Of a DNA stretch of 64,000 nucleotides, positions 1 through 8,217 are shown piece by piece. The notes under the pieces were generated by a model. The model did no database searches. It was not told the DNA's origin and worked only from the letters and a program-made list of their open reading frames with translations. The DNA comes from Rhizobium sp. NXC14. GTDB taxonomy: Bacteria > Pseudomonadota > Alphaproteobacteria > Rhizobiales > Rhizobiaceae. Each line of letters opens with the position of its first letter. Within the stretch, counting starts at the first letter, position 1. The position numbers and the translations under genes are program-made. The stretch spans positions 437,001-501,000 of the forward strand of contig NZ_CP021030.1 of assembly GCF_002117485.1 (NCBI RefSeq), given 5' to 3'.

Positions 1-2
1 GT

Positions 3-1355
3 GTCACCCACGCGATCAAGGAGGTCGCCAACGGCAATTTCGACGCCGAGGTTCCCTTTGCCGGCCGCAAGGACGAAATCGGCGAGATGGCCGCCGCTGT
101 CGCGGTCTTCAAGGAGAACGGCCTTGCCGTCAAGCGCCTGAACGCTCAGGAGGCGGCGATGCGCGCCAAGAGCGACGATCTGCAGTCGAGCATGTCGGTC
201 GTCGTGGCCGCGGCTGCGGCCGGCGATTTCAGCCATCGCATCGACAAGGACTATCAGGACGAGAACCTCAACCGGTTCGCCGGCAATATCAACATGCTGC
301 TGTCGAGCGTCGATGCCGGGATCGGCGAGACCCGCCGCGTCATCGCAAGCCTTGCCGAAGGCGATCTGACCCAGACGATGAACGGCAATTTCCAGGGCGC
401 CTTCGCCGAGCTGCAGCAGAACGTCAACAACAGCTTCGTAACGCTGCAGGCGACGATGCGCGAAGTGCGCGAGACGACCGAAGCGATGAACGGCAACACA
501 TCCGAGCTGCGCAATGCCAGCGACGACCTGTCGAAGCGCACTGAGCAGCAGGCGGCGGCCCTCGAACAGACCTCCGCGGCGCTCGACGAGATCACAGCCG
601 TCGTCCAGAACTCCACCGAGCGGGCGCATGAAGCGACCGTCATGGTCTCAGAAGCCAAAGAAAATGCCGGCCGCTCCGGCGTCGTCGTCCGCAACGCCGT
701 CGAGGCCATGGGCCGCATCGAGCAGGCCTCGCGCGAAATCAGCCAGATTATCAACGTTATCGATGAGATCGCCTTCCAGACCAACCTCCTGGCGCTGAAC
801 GCCGGGGTCGAGGCGGCCCGCGCCGGCGAGGCCGGCAAGGGCTTCGCGGTGGTCGCGCAGGAAGTGCGTGAACTCGCCCAGCGTTCGGCGACCGCCGCCA
901 AGGACATCAAGGCACTGATCACCAAATCGGGCGATGAGGTGCAGGTCGGCGTCAAACTCGTCCAGGCGACCGGCGAGGCGCTGTCCGAGATCGGCACCCG
1001 CATCATAGCGATCAACGACCATATCCATTCGATCGCGACAGCCGCGGTCGAACAGTCGACCGGCCTCAAGGAGGTCAACACCGCCGTCAACCAGATGGAT
1101 CAGGTGACCCAGCAGAATGCTGCAATGGTGGAAGAAACCTCTGCCGCCACGCACCGGCTTTCAGCCGAAGCCAACGGGCTGGTGCACCTCATTGCCCGCT
1201 TCAAGCTTTCGGATGCGGTGGAGCCCGTGGCGCTTGTGCGCAACGAGCCGCACAGGCAGCCGGTCGCCTCACCCGCCCGCCGCGCGATCGCCAAAGTCGC
1301 CCGCGCCTTCGGCGGCAGTGCGGCTGCAGCCGAGCAGAGCTGGGAAGAGTTCTGA
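3..1355 (+). CDS. Methyl-accepting chemotaxis protein, 3' part
   Basis: The frame is open from the window edge, so the gene starts upstream and only the cytoplasmic part is seen. The visible part begins inside a HAMP domain, followed by a second HAMP-like segment and the long coiled-coil signalling domain. The hairpin tip reads IDEIAFQTNLLALNAGVEAA, the conserved CheA/CheW contact; most relatives have NAAIEAARAGE where this has NAGVEAARAGE. The protein ends in SWEEF, resembling the NWETF pentapeptide that tethers CheR and CheB in enteric receptors, so adaptation by methylation is likely. The ligand cannot be told because the sensory domain lies outside the window. An ATG at 87 is internal and is not the start. 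Confidence 0.95.
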   Translation, partial: VTHAIKEVANGNFDAEVPFAGRKDEIGEMAAAVAVFKENGLAVKRLNAQEAAMRAKSDDLQSSMSVVVAAAAAGDFSHRIDKDYQDENLNRFAGNINMLLSSVDAGIGETRRVIASLAEGDLTQTMNGNFQGAFAELQQNVNNSFVTLQATMREVRETTEAMNGNTSELRNASDDLSKRTEQQAAALEQTSAALDEITAVVQNSTERAHEATVMVSEAKENAGRSGVVVRNAVEAMGRIEQASREISQIINVIDEIAFQTNLLALNAGVEAARAGEAGKGFAVVAQEVRELAQRSATAAKDIKALITKSGDEVQVGVKLVQATGEALSEIGTRIIAINDHIHSIATAAVEQSTGLKEVNTAVNQMDQVTQQNAAMVEETSAATHRLSAEANGLVHLIARFKLSDAVEPVALVRNEPHRQPVASPARRAIAKVARAFGGSAAAAEQSWEEF

Positions 1356-1380
1356 GACTCTTCCAACGCCCAGTAGCTGC

Positions 1381-1530
1381 CCCTCATCCTAACCCTCGCC
1401 CCGTAAATCGGGGCGAGGGGACGTGCCAGGCGCGACGTTGAGATGGAGGAGGCCGGTGCGGCATGTCCCTTCGCCCCGTTTACGGGGAAAAGGTGCCGGC
1501 AGGCGGATGAGGGGCCGCCCCGTCACGCCA
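1381..1530. repeat. Palindromic intergenic repeat, copy 1
   Basis: This GC-rich repeat begins with CTCATCCTAACCCTCGCCCC and ends in the complementary pattern GCAGGCGGATGAGG. Inside are two short hairpins, CGCCCCGTAAATCGGGGCG and CGCCCCGTTTACGGGG. The same building blocks recur in this window near 9145, 30363, 32390, 38084, 47380 and 48757. It fills most of the gap between the chemoreceptor and kinase genes; the remaining 170 bp upstream of the kinase show nothing else clear. Confidence 0.8.
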
Positions 1531-1698
1531 ACCAGAGAGCAATTGCGCCAACCTAACGAATCACGACGCCGCCTCCGGCAGCATTTCTTTGTGGCGACGT
1601 GACGCTGCTCGCAAAGATTTGAAAGCGGAACCTATTGGTCTAATATAAAGCTCCAACGGTAAGGGTGGCCAAAGCGCTGCCGATCGGGCGAGACAAGA

Positions 1699-3216
1699 AT
1701 GCCGGTGCGAAACCAGGGCGACAATCCTTCGGCAGAACCCCCAGCAGCCACCGAGGCTGCCAAGGGGCGGTGCCCGTCCGGCTTCTTCGGCGGGCTTTCG
1801 GGCAAGCTGCTCTGGCTCACCGTCGTCTTCATCATGCTCGCCGAGATCCTGATTTTCTTTCCCTCTGTCGCCAGCATGCGGATGCGCTGGCTGCAGGACA
1901 GGCTGAACACGGCCGCCGCCGCCGCCATCGTCATCGACGGGCTGCAGCCGATCGAGCTGCCGCGCGCTCTGCAGAAGGAAACGCTGGAGGCGACCGGCAC
2001 CAAGGCGATCGTACTGCGCAAGGAAGGCACTTCGCGGCTGCTGGCAACGACTGACATGCCGACCTCCGTCGACGAATCCTACGACCTCACCGACGTGCCG
2101 CCGCTGACGGCGATCCGCGACGCGCTCGATACCCTGGTTTTCGGCGGCAGCAGGATGATCCGCGTCTATGGCCCGGTTGGTGAAAACAAGATCGGCGTCG
2201 AGGTTGTCATGAAGGATCGGCCGCTGCGCACGGCGATGTTCGCCTATTCCCGCAACGTGCTGCTGCTGTCGGTGCTGATCTCGCTTTTCACCGCGACGCT
2301 GATCTTCTTTGCGATCAACCGCATTCTGATCGGCCCGATTCGCCGGCTGACCGGCAGCATGCAGCAATTCTCCTCCGATCCCGAGAATCCGGCCCATATC
2401 TATATCGGCGACGGCGGCCGGGACGAGCTGGCGGTGGCCGGCCGCAATCTCACTTCGATGCAGATGGAGCTGCAGAAGACGCTGAAGCAGCAGAAGAACC
2501 TTGCCGCTCTTGGCCTCGCCGTTTCAAAGATCAATCACGATATGCGCAATATCCTGGCTTCCGCGCAGCTGATGTCGGACCGGCTCGTCGATGTCGATGA
2601 TCCGATGGTCAAGAGCTTCGCGCCGAAGCTGCTGCGCACCATCGACCGTGCGGTCGGTTATACGACGGAGGTGCTGTCCTACGGCAAGGCGAGCGAATCG
2701 GCGCCGCGCCGCCGCCATGTTCGGCTGCTGGGACTGACACAGGACGTCAAGGATATGCTGGCGATCGATCCGCAAAGCGGCATCGAGTTTGTCGAACAGT
2801 TCGCTGCCGATCTCGAGGTCGATGCCGACGGCGAGCAACTGTTCCGGGTCATTCACAATCTCTGCCGCAACGCCCTGCAGGCGCTGACTTCGCCGGGCGA
2901 GGGTGGCCCTGGGACCGTCCGGCGCATCACCGTCTCCGCCCAGCGCGTCGGCAGCGTCGTCAGCATCACGGTGGACGATACCGGACCCGGCATGCCGCTG
3001 AAGGCGCGCCAGAACCTGTTTGCCGCCTTCCGCGGCTCGGCCCGCTCCGGCGGCACCGGCCTCGGCCTGACCATCGCCCGCGAACTGGTGCTCGCCCATG
3101 GCGGCACGATCGCGCTGGTGGAAAAGCCGACGGTCGGCACTCAGTTCCGCATCGAGATTCCCGATCGCCCGGTTTCGCTGGACGATTACCGCAATCGGAC
3201 CCAGGGTGAGAAGTGA
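1699..3216 (+). CDS. Membrane-bound sensor histidine kinase
   Basis: A 505-residue two-component sensor kinase. There are two predicted membrane segments, at about residues 35-56 and 186-208, with a periplasmic sensor region between them. A HAMP-like linker follows at about 209-260. The phosphoacceptor region has His280 in SKINHDMRN. The ATPase domain has the N box HNLCRNALQAL (about 386-396), G1 DDTGPGMP (426-433) and G2 GGTGLGLTIA (451-460), so it should be active. No response regulator gene lies next to it, so the partner is elsewhere. An in-frame ATG with a pyrimidine-rich upstream region starts the gene, and no better start was found. The signal it senses is unknown. Confidence 0.93.
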   Translation: MPVRNQGDNPSAEPPAATEAAKGRCPSGFFGGLSGKLLWLTVVFIMLAEILIFFPSVASMRMRWLQDRLNTAAAAAIVIDGLQPIELPRALQKETLEATGTKAIVLRKEGTSRLLATTDMPTSVDESYDLTDVPPLTAIRDALDTLVFGGSRMIRVYGPVGENKIGVEVVMKDRPLRTAMFAYSRNVLLLSVLISLFTATLIFFAINRILIGPIRRLTGSMQQFSSDPENPAHIYIGDGGRDELAVAGRNLTSMQMELQKTLKQQKNLAALGLAVSKINHDMRNILASAQLMSDRLVDVDDPMVKSFAPKLLRTIDRAVGYTTEVLSYGKASESAPRRRHVRLLGLTQDVKDMLAIDPQSGIEFVEQFAADLEVDADGEQLFRVIHNLCRNALQALTSPGEGGPGTVRRITVSAQRVGSVVSITVDDTGPGMPLKARQNLFAAFRGSARSGGTGLGLTIARELVLAHGGTIALVEKPTVGTQFRIEIPDRPVSLDDYRNRTQGEK

Positions 3217-3339
3217 CGGCATTTCGCCGGAGCGCGGCCGTTGCAGACAAACGCGCGATTTTTTCAGAAATGCTCTTGCAATGTCCGAAAGGACCCTTTA
3301 GAGGATCGCCCACGCAAGCGGCGCCGCCGCTTCTGCCAC

Positions 3340-3416
3340 GCACCCGTAGCTCAGCTGGATAGAGCACCAGACTACGAATCTGGGGGTCAGGAGTTCGAAT
3401 CTCTTCGGGTGCGCCA
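3340..3416 (+). tRNA. tRNA-Arg (anticodon ACG)
   Basis: A 77-base tRNA with the 3' CCA encoded. The acceptor stem pairs GCACCCG with CGGGTGC. The D arm contains TAGCTCAGCTGGATAGAGCA, the anticodon loop CTACGAA sits in a CCAGA/TCTGG stem, and the T loop has TTCGAAT. The anticodon ACG (A34 normally converted to inosine) reads CGU, CGC and CGA arginine codons. Confidence 0.97.
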
Positions 3417-3725
3417 TTCTTTCACTTCATTTGATACCTCCTGTTTTGGAAAATCGGTTCCGAATATCAAAGGCGTTTCCCGCCTCAGGCAGGCCTAAAT
3501 CATTTCCAGCCTATCGCACCTGCGAGCTTTTCACGACCCGGCCAAGCCGAGGAATTGCTCTGCTGGCCTGATCCCGTCACAGTTCATTGGCGCGCTGCAG
3601 CTAGTGGACATTGGCCATTTGTCGCGCGGGCGCTTCGGCGGTTTTTCCGGGAATGCACTCGAAGCGGCGGGACGGTTGGCCGCCGGAATATTTGACGACG
3701 GTGCGCTGGAACGGGGCACGTCGCC
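3417..3725. other. Intergenic stretch without a recognisable gene
   Basis: About 309 bp between the tRNA gene and the DUF982 gene. Short open frames on both strands lack ribosome sites and have poor codon bias. No hairpin with a T-run was seen directly after the tRNA. Confidence 0.5.
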
Positions 3726-3971
3726 TCATTCCTTGATGGCGATCCCGGCTTCGATCGCCGCCTCGACGAACGCCTGCCGCGCCTCTTCCCGGCTCCGTTT
3801 CCCGGATATGACATCGGCGCAAACCGCACACGCTCTGTCGAGCGCAGGCCCCTCTTCGGTCGGCCAGTCTTCAATCAGCGCCCATGTGGCTGCTTGGGTC
3901 GTCTGGATGACGACCCATTGATCCGGCCCCTCAAGCGCAAGCGTCACCGGCTTCTTCCATAGGGTTTGCAT
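3726..3971 (-). CDS. DUF982 domain protein
   Basis: A small cytoplasmic protein of about 81 residues. The pattern VTLALEGPDQWVVIQTTQAA, then WPTEEGPALDRACAVC and a helical C-terminus matches DUF982, a family abundant in Rhizobium with no assigned function. I start at the ATG at 3971, preceded by GGAG about 10 bases upstream, and not at the GTG 33 bases earlier, because the family alignment begins near VTLALEG. It stands alone between the tRNA and a secreted protein gene. Confidence 0.75.
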   Translation of the reverse strand: MQTLWKKPVTLALEGPDQWVVIQTTQAATWALIEDWPTEEGPALDRACAVCADVISGKRSREEARQAFVEAAIEAGIAIKE

Positions 3972-4164
3972 AATGCAGGATCTCCGCTGCGTCTTCTCAG
4001 TCACCTGCTCGCCTAGGGCAATTGTTCCGGCGTGTCGAGATGCCGTCTGAACGAGACGTTTTCTGAAGCGGTGAGCTGCTTTACTGAAAGGCCGGCATAT
4101 TTATTTCCGGCCGCCGCTTCTCGTCGGCCGCTGCCGTCTTTGCCGCAAAGCAGCAAGGCAAAAG

Positions 4165-4560
4165 CTATTGAGCGTTCGGATGCTCTCTCTCATAGTCTTC
4201 CCTTTCTTTCTTCCCGAACACGGCGGAGTAAAAGCCGCTGCAAACCAGATATGAGCACTCATCCGGGTTGCCCGTTTGCCATCCCGGCTGGCAGAGGACG
4301 ACGCGATGGAATTTGGCATTGCAAAGCCCGTGGTTTGCCAGAAGCCGCGGATCGTTTCCGAAATACGCGCTTATGGCTTTCTCGCGAGTCCATGCAGGAA
4401 CGACTTTCCAATCAGCGGCGCCGCCCTCAGCGCTCACATTGCCGGTCGCACAGAACGACCAATTCGATATGGTGATCGGTTGATCACAGGGGAAAGCTTG
4501 GACGGCGCTTCCCAGCGAGAGCGAAATCAATGCCAGCAATCGCTTGCTGTAACCCACCAT
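4165..4560 (-). CDS. Hypothetical secreted protein
   Basis: About 131 residues. The N-terminus MVGYSKRLLALISLSLGSAV ending in QA-F is a clear Sec signal peptide, so the mature protein is periplasmic or secreted. The mature part is cysteine-rich (at least six Cys, including FPCDQP, FCATGN, GLCNAK, VLCQPG, DECSYLVC), suggesting disulfides. I do not recognise the family. The start at 4560 is favoured over an ATG 51 bases upstream because it gives a normal signal peptide and is preceded by AGGGAAAAG. Confidence 0.6.
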   Translation of the reverse strand: MVGYSKRLLALISLSLGSAVQAFPCDQPITISNWSFCATGNVSAEGGAADWKVVPAWTREKAISAYFGNDPRLLANHGLCNAKFHRVVLCQPGWQTGNPDECSYLVCSGFYSAVFGKKEREDYEREHPNAQ

Positions 4561-4853
4561 GCTCTTTTCCCTCATGCAGATCATTCGCATCCTGTCCTCC
4601 ACGCCCAGCAACTGCCTGTCTCCATGACGGGGATCAGGTCTAACACCAAATTCCTAAGATTATTTTCCTAGTTCCCGAAACGTTCTTACGCTAGATTGCT
4701 CGCCGTTGCAACCATGGAATGTTGAATGTCAAAGAATTTTGTAGTGATTGGCGCTGTGGGCGCTTGGCCCAGTGTTTCCCTCTGCATGCGGGAAAAAACG
4801 AGTTCTTCTGTTGGTCGCCTGAAGGACGTGCTCGGAGCTGAGGCGAGGGGCTG

Positions 4854-5441
4854 ATGGCGGAATTCAACTCTCGTGACAAGAGCCGCACCAGTTCCGGCAA
4901 GACGCGAGCGCTGGTGCGCAAGCACACCGCGCCGCCGAGCGCCAGCGATGACGGCAGCCTGCGGTGGCAATGGTTGACGATCCAGCTCCTGGAATCGGCG
5001 GCCTTTACCACCTTGAGTGCGAATGCCTGCCGCGCCTTCTTCCGCATCGTCATCGAGCACGTCTCGCATGCCGGGTTGCAAAATGGCAGGCTTGTCGTGA
5101 CGCATCCCCAGTTCGTCTCCTACGGCGTTACCGGTGAATATGTGGCCGATGCGCTCGACGAACTGGAATATAAGGGGCTGGTTAAGGTCCGCCGCGGTCG
5201 GGCGGGAAGCGGGGTCGCGCATCCCAACCTGTTCACGCTCACCTTTGTCGGCGACCATGAGGGCGCGCCGCCGACCGACGAGTGGAAGCGGTGCACGGCG
5301 GAAAGAGGTCGGAAATGGTCCGAGACCGACCGCAAGATCGCTGCCGAAAAACGCGGTCGCCTCGGCCGGAAGAAAAAAACCTCGCTTCGGGATCCCGAAA
5401 TCCGCCCGCTTCGGGATTCCGAAATTCGCCGCGCTTCGTGA
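4854..5441 (+). CDS. Winged-helix-like DNA-binding protein, unknown role
   Basis: A 195-residue protein. The central part (about residues 38-125) alternates helices with a VTHPQFVSYGVTGEYVADAL helix-turn-helix and a DELEYKGLVKVRRGRAG wing, as in winged-helix regulators and some replication initiators. The N-terminus is basic and polar; the C-terminus is highly basic (KRGRLGRKKKT). The last residues form a short repeat, LRDPEIRP / LRDSEIRR, because two copies of a 14-bp palindrome lie inside the reading frame. A third copy lies 48 bp after the stop. GAGGGG precedes the ATG. Self-regulation through these palindromes is my inference. I do not recognise a named family. Confidence 0.6.
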   Translation: MAEFNSRDKSRTSSGKTRALVRKHTAPPSASDDGSLRWQWLTIQLLESAAFTTLSANACRAFFRIVIEHVSHAGLQNGRLVVTHPQFVSYGVTGEYVADALDELEYKGLVKVRRGRAGSGVAHPNLFTLTFVGDHEGAPPTDEWKRCTAERGRKWSETDRKIAAEKRGRLGRKKKTSLRDPEIRPLRDSEIRRAS

Positions 5442-5502
5442 GCTTTTCGGCTGAGTGGAAACGCAATGATTTCAATGCCGCAGCCTATTTCGGGATTCCG
5501 AA
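5386..5502. repeat. Three copies of a 14-bp palindrome TTCGGGATTCCGAA
   Basis: Copies lie at 5386-5399 (TTCGGGATCCCGAA, a perfect palindrome), 5410-5423 and 5489-5502 (both TTCGGGATTCCGAA). The first two are 24 bp apart start to start and lie inside the 3' end of the winged-helix gene. The third is 79 bp further on, next to an AT-rich TATATAG tract that could be a -10 box. They look like protein-binding sites and not terminators, since no T-run follows. Confidence 0.75.
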
Positions 5503-5644
5503 GTGCTATATAGATTTTGGTGGGGGTTCCCGGCATGGCGCGTGATGACCGTCCTCGGTCGGAAGCGGCATTGGTTTTCCCGCATGCCTAGCTTCGCGCA
5601 ACCTTCCTGATGTATCCGCATGCCTGATGATCTCGGAGGAACGC

Positions 5645-5965
5645 ATGACGGTGGGAATTTTTCGGGCTCTGGCGGTTCTCGCGACGATGGCCGCCCTTGC
5701 CGGCTGCGTCGATCATGCGAACGCGCCGGTGCTTTTGCCCATCGGCGTGCCGGTCAATCCGCCTGCCGTCGCCCAAGGCATCTGCGTGACCGACGGCAAT
5801 GCGATGTATCACGAGGCGAAGAAGCAGTATCATCTGCGCGCCCAACTGACCGGCTATGCTGAGGCCGATGCGCTGGAAGAGGAAACGACGGCGCGCGCCG
5901 CTGCCCATCGCCAATATGTCGCCTGCCTGTCCGCCCAGGGTTACAGGGCTTTGTACGCGAATTGA
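5645..5965 (+). CDS. Small hypothetical lipoprotein
   Basis: 106 residues. The start MTVGIFRALAVLATMAALAG followed by Cys is a lipoprotein signal with lipobox LAGC, so the mature protein should be anchored by a lipidated Cys. The mature part has two more Cys (GICVTD and VACLSA) around an acidic, helical middle. A good ribosome site (CGGAGGA) lies 7 bases before the ATG at 5645; the earlier ATG at 5627 is less likely. No named family recognised. Confidence 0.7.
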   Translation: MTVGIFRALAVLATMAALAGCVDHANAPVLLPIGVPVNPPAVAQGICVTDGNAMYHEAKKQYHLRAQLTGYAEADALEEETTARAAAHRQYVACLSAQGYRALYAN

Positions 5966-6154
5966 GAACAGAGAATTCGCATTCTTAGCCAGCGCCCCTC
6001 GCGCCATTCTTGCTGTCGCGACTTTCACGTTTTCTCGCGAAAAACTCACGCGGGATCGCCTGCAATCACGAGTTTTGGAAACTGTGCGTGCGCGCGGAAC
6101 TGCGCACTTCGGACAGGCATTTTCCGGGGATAAATCCACGAAGGAGGGTTTATC

Positions 6155-6526
6155 ATGAAGATGTGCAATCTTGTCCGTTCCGCCGTCGCGCTCAGCGTGC
6201 CTCTCGTCCTCGCGCCGATCGGCCAAGCTGAAGCCGCTCCCGTTCAAACGGTGCGGCCGCCCGATATTTCGTACGTAAAAACCGTGCAACATAAGTCGCA
6301 TCCCGGTCTTTGGCATGGCTATCGCGGCTTCCGAACGGAGCGCCCCGGCACCCGCCGTCACTCCGATGGCTACTGGTATCCGCTTGCCGCTTTCGGTGTC
6401 GAGGCCGGCGCTACCGGCTCCATCATCCGCCAGCCGGTGAACAGACCGGCGGCTCCGACGATGTGCAACCCTACGTTCTCAGGATCGATCGGTCCCGGCA
6501 GCATGCCCTGCGATAACGGCTATTGA
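6155..6526 (+). CDS. Small secreted protein, unknown function
   Basis: 123 residues with a Sec signal peptide ending near QAEAAP. The mature protein is rich in His, Arg, Gly and Tyr (GLWHGYRGFRTERPG, RRHSDGYWYPLAAF). It ends in a Gly/Ser/Pro segment with two Cys and C-terminal DNGY. This layout recalls the small BA14K-like exported proteins of rhizobia and Brucella, but the defining repeat is not present, so I do not assign that family. A strong AAGGAGG ribosome site precedes the start and a hairpin terminator follows at 6540. Confidence 0.7.
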   Translation: MKMCNLVRSAVALSVPLVLAPIGQAEAAPVQTVRPPDISYVKTVQHKSHPGLWHGYRGFRTERPGTRRHSDGYWYPLAAFGVEAGATGSIIRQPVNRPAAPTMCNPTFSGSIGPGSMPCDNGY

Positions 6527-6539
6527 GCCGGCAAATGAA

Positions 6540-6563
6540 AGCGGCAGCGCGAGCCGCCTTTTT
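6540..6563 (+). terminator. Rho-independent terminator
   Basis: GCGGC and GCCGC arms around a short loop are followed by CTTTTT, 14 bases after the stop of the secreted protein gene. The stem is short but the T-run is good. Confidence 0.6.
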
Positions 6564-6679
6564 CCTGTTTCGGGCGCCGCTCACATGTTCGTGACCTCTA
6601 TTGCGTTGCGGTAGATTGTGACAGATCCGCTTCCTACCTCCTCGGCGCAAATTCAGCTGATCCTCCCAAGGAGATGACA

Positions 6680-6979
6680 ATGATCACGACGTTCAAGAGC
6701 GGCCTGGCGGCCGCAGCCCTCGGTGCGATGCTCGGCCTTTCCTGCGTGGCGGCGCAAGCGGCTCCTCTCCAGTCGAGCGCGACGCAGCAGGGCCCGGCCA
6801 AGCAGCAGGTTGTCCAGGATGAGACCCGCGTGCAGCACGACAGGAGCACGACTGGTTCGATTGGTGAAGGCAGCCCGAAGGGCATGGCCTCGCCCTACAT
6901 GATGAACCCGAAGAAGCCGCTGAACATGGATTGCAAGCTCGGCTTCAACCCGACGAGCAGCTCCGGCTGCAACTATTAA
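6680..6979 (+). CDS. Small secreted protein, unknown function
   Basis: 99 residues. The signal peptide runs to about AAQAAP, and the mature part is Gln/Ser-rich with TTGSIGEGSP and a C-terminal SSSGCNY. Like the gene before it, it carries a TGSI stretch and two Cys near the end (MDCKLG, GCNY), so the two may be distant paralogues. AAGGAG sits 6 bases before the ATG at 6680, which decides that start over the ATG at 6674. A strong terminator follows. Confidence 0.7.
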   Translation: MITTFKSGLAAAALGAMLGLSCVAAQAAPLQSSATQQGPAKQQVVQDETRVQHDRSTTGSIGEGSPKGMASPYMMNPKKPLNMDCKLGFNPTSSSGCNY

Positions 6980-7020
6980 CCGGGCGCTTTGGGCGGTGGC
7001 GACCAGGCCGCCGCGGTGAG

Positions 7021-7045
7021 GGGCGGCTTCCCGGCCGCCCTTTTT
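7021..7045 (+). terminator. Rho-independent terminator
   Basis: GGGCGGC and GCCGCCC arms flank a 6-base loop and are followed by TTTTT. It lies 42 bases after the small secreted protein gene. Confidence 0.8.
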
Positions 7046-7229
7046 CACCACAGACGACGGCGCTCGCTATGTCAAAGCCGCCGCAGATGCAAAAATGCCG
7101 GACGCCGGTAGGAAAAGAGGTGGGAAATGCCGGCTCACAAGGGCGATTGACGTCACTGCCTTGGAATTGCCATGCTGGCCGCGATGGTCACATTCATAAT
7201 CAATTGAATTTCAGACAGGTGGGACAGTC

Positions 7230-7892
7230 ATGACCGCAAAGGCTGCATGCTCGGATTTCCTGCATTTTTTCCGCTCCTGGATCAGTAATCCGCTTCGGGT
7301 GGCCGCCATCGCGCCATCGGGGGATTCATTGGCCAGGATCATGACCAGCGAAATTGCGGAGCTCGACGGTCCGATCATCGAGCTCGGCCCGGGCACGGGC
7401 GTCTTCACCCGGGCGTTGCTCGCCCGCGGCATCAGCGAGGCGGATCTGACGCTGATCGAATACGGCCCGGAATTCATCGATGCGCTGCAGACGCGGTTCC
7501 CGGCGGCGCGGATATTGCAAATGGACGCAGCCCACCTTGCCCAGGCCGATATTTTCGAGGGCGAACCGGTCGGCGCCGTCATTAGCGGCCTGCCGCTTCT
7601 GTCCATGTCGCCGCGCAAGATCGCCTCGATCCTTGCCGGCGTCTTCACCTATATGCGCCCGGGCGGGGCGGTCTATCAATTTACCTATGGTCCGCGCTGT
7701 CCGGTGCCGCGGCCGATCCTCGACCGCCTCGGCCTGAAGGCGGTGCGCATCGGCGGCACGGTTCGCAACCTGCCGCCTGCGTCCGTCTACCGGATCTCAC
7801 GCCGCAAGCCATTGGAACTCTCGCGCGAGCGCCTGAGATACCGTGAGGCGGACATCGAAGTCGCCGCGTTTTCCGGCGAATCGGCCGGCTGA
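7230..7892 (+). CDS. PmtA-like phospholipid N-methyltransferase family protein
   Basis: A 220-residue class I SAM-dependent methyltransferase. The SAM-binding motif ELGPGTGVFT lies at residues 51-60. The N-terminal FFRSWISNPLRVAAIAPSG, the VISGLPLLSMSP segment and the C-terminal NLPPASVYRISRR match the rhizobial PmtA family, which methylates phosphatidylethanolamine toward phosphatidylcholine at the membrane. Rhizobial genomes often hold several paralogues, so this may not be the main PmtA; rRNA-adenine-methylase-like annotation is also common for this family. Length is near the usual 200 residues. It is a single gene, with GTGGGA before the ATG. Confidence 0.75.
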   Translation: MTAKAACSDFLHFFRSWISNPLRVAAIAPSGDSLARIMTSEIAELDGPIIELGPGTGVFTRALLARGISEADLTLIEYGPEFIDALQTRFPAARILQMDAAHLAQADIFEGEPVGAVISGLPLLSMSPRKIASILAGVFTYMRPGGAVYQFTYGPRCPVPRPILDRLGLKAVRIGGTVRNLPPASVYRISRRKPLELSRERLRYREADIEVAAFSGESAG

Positions 7893-8217
7893 ACGCGGCA
7901 CCGGCTGAGCGGAAGCGACAGGCTTCGACGCAGCCCGGCCGATATATCCCCGCATGCTGCAGCCGGTCGAGGGACGATGTTTCGGCCTCTCCCTCTTATC
8001 CCCGCGGACCCGTCCTATATCTGCAAGCGTCGCAGCGGCCGCATGTCCGATATCGCCGCGGCGGCCGGGTCATCACCATGCCGGGCATCACCAGACACCG
8101 CAGGCATTCAGAACCGAATCCATCCTCGCCAACCCGGCATCCCCGCGCCGGTGAAACGAGCGGCTTCGGCCAACTCAACGACATTGAACGATTTTATTGA
8201 CCAAGAGAGGAAAGATC
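7893..8217. other. Intergenic stretch, nothing recognised
   Basis: About 325 bp between the methyltransferase and the aldo/keto reductase. It probably holds the reductase promoter. I see no hairpin, repeat or credible small gene. Confidence 0.4.

Noticed and set aside
1561..2397. Long minus-strand frame opposite the sensor kinase
   Set aside because: Its Arg/His-rich, low-complexity product is the usual shadow of a high-GC gene; the plus-strand kinase has clear domains.
5535..5591. An 18-codon frame after the third palindrome at 5489
   Set aside because: It follows a possible -10 box but has no ribosome site and a random-looking product.
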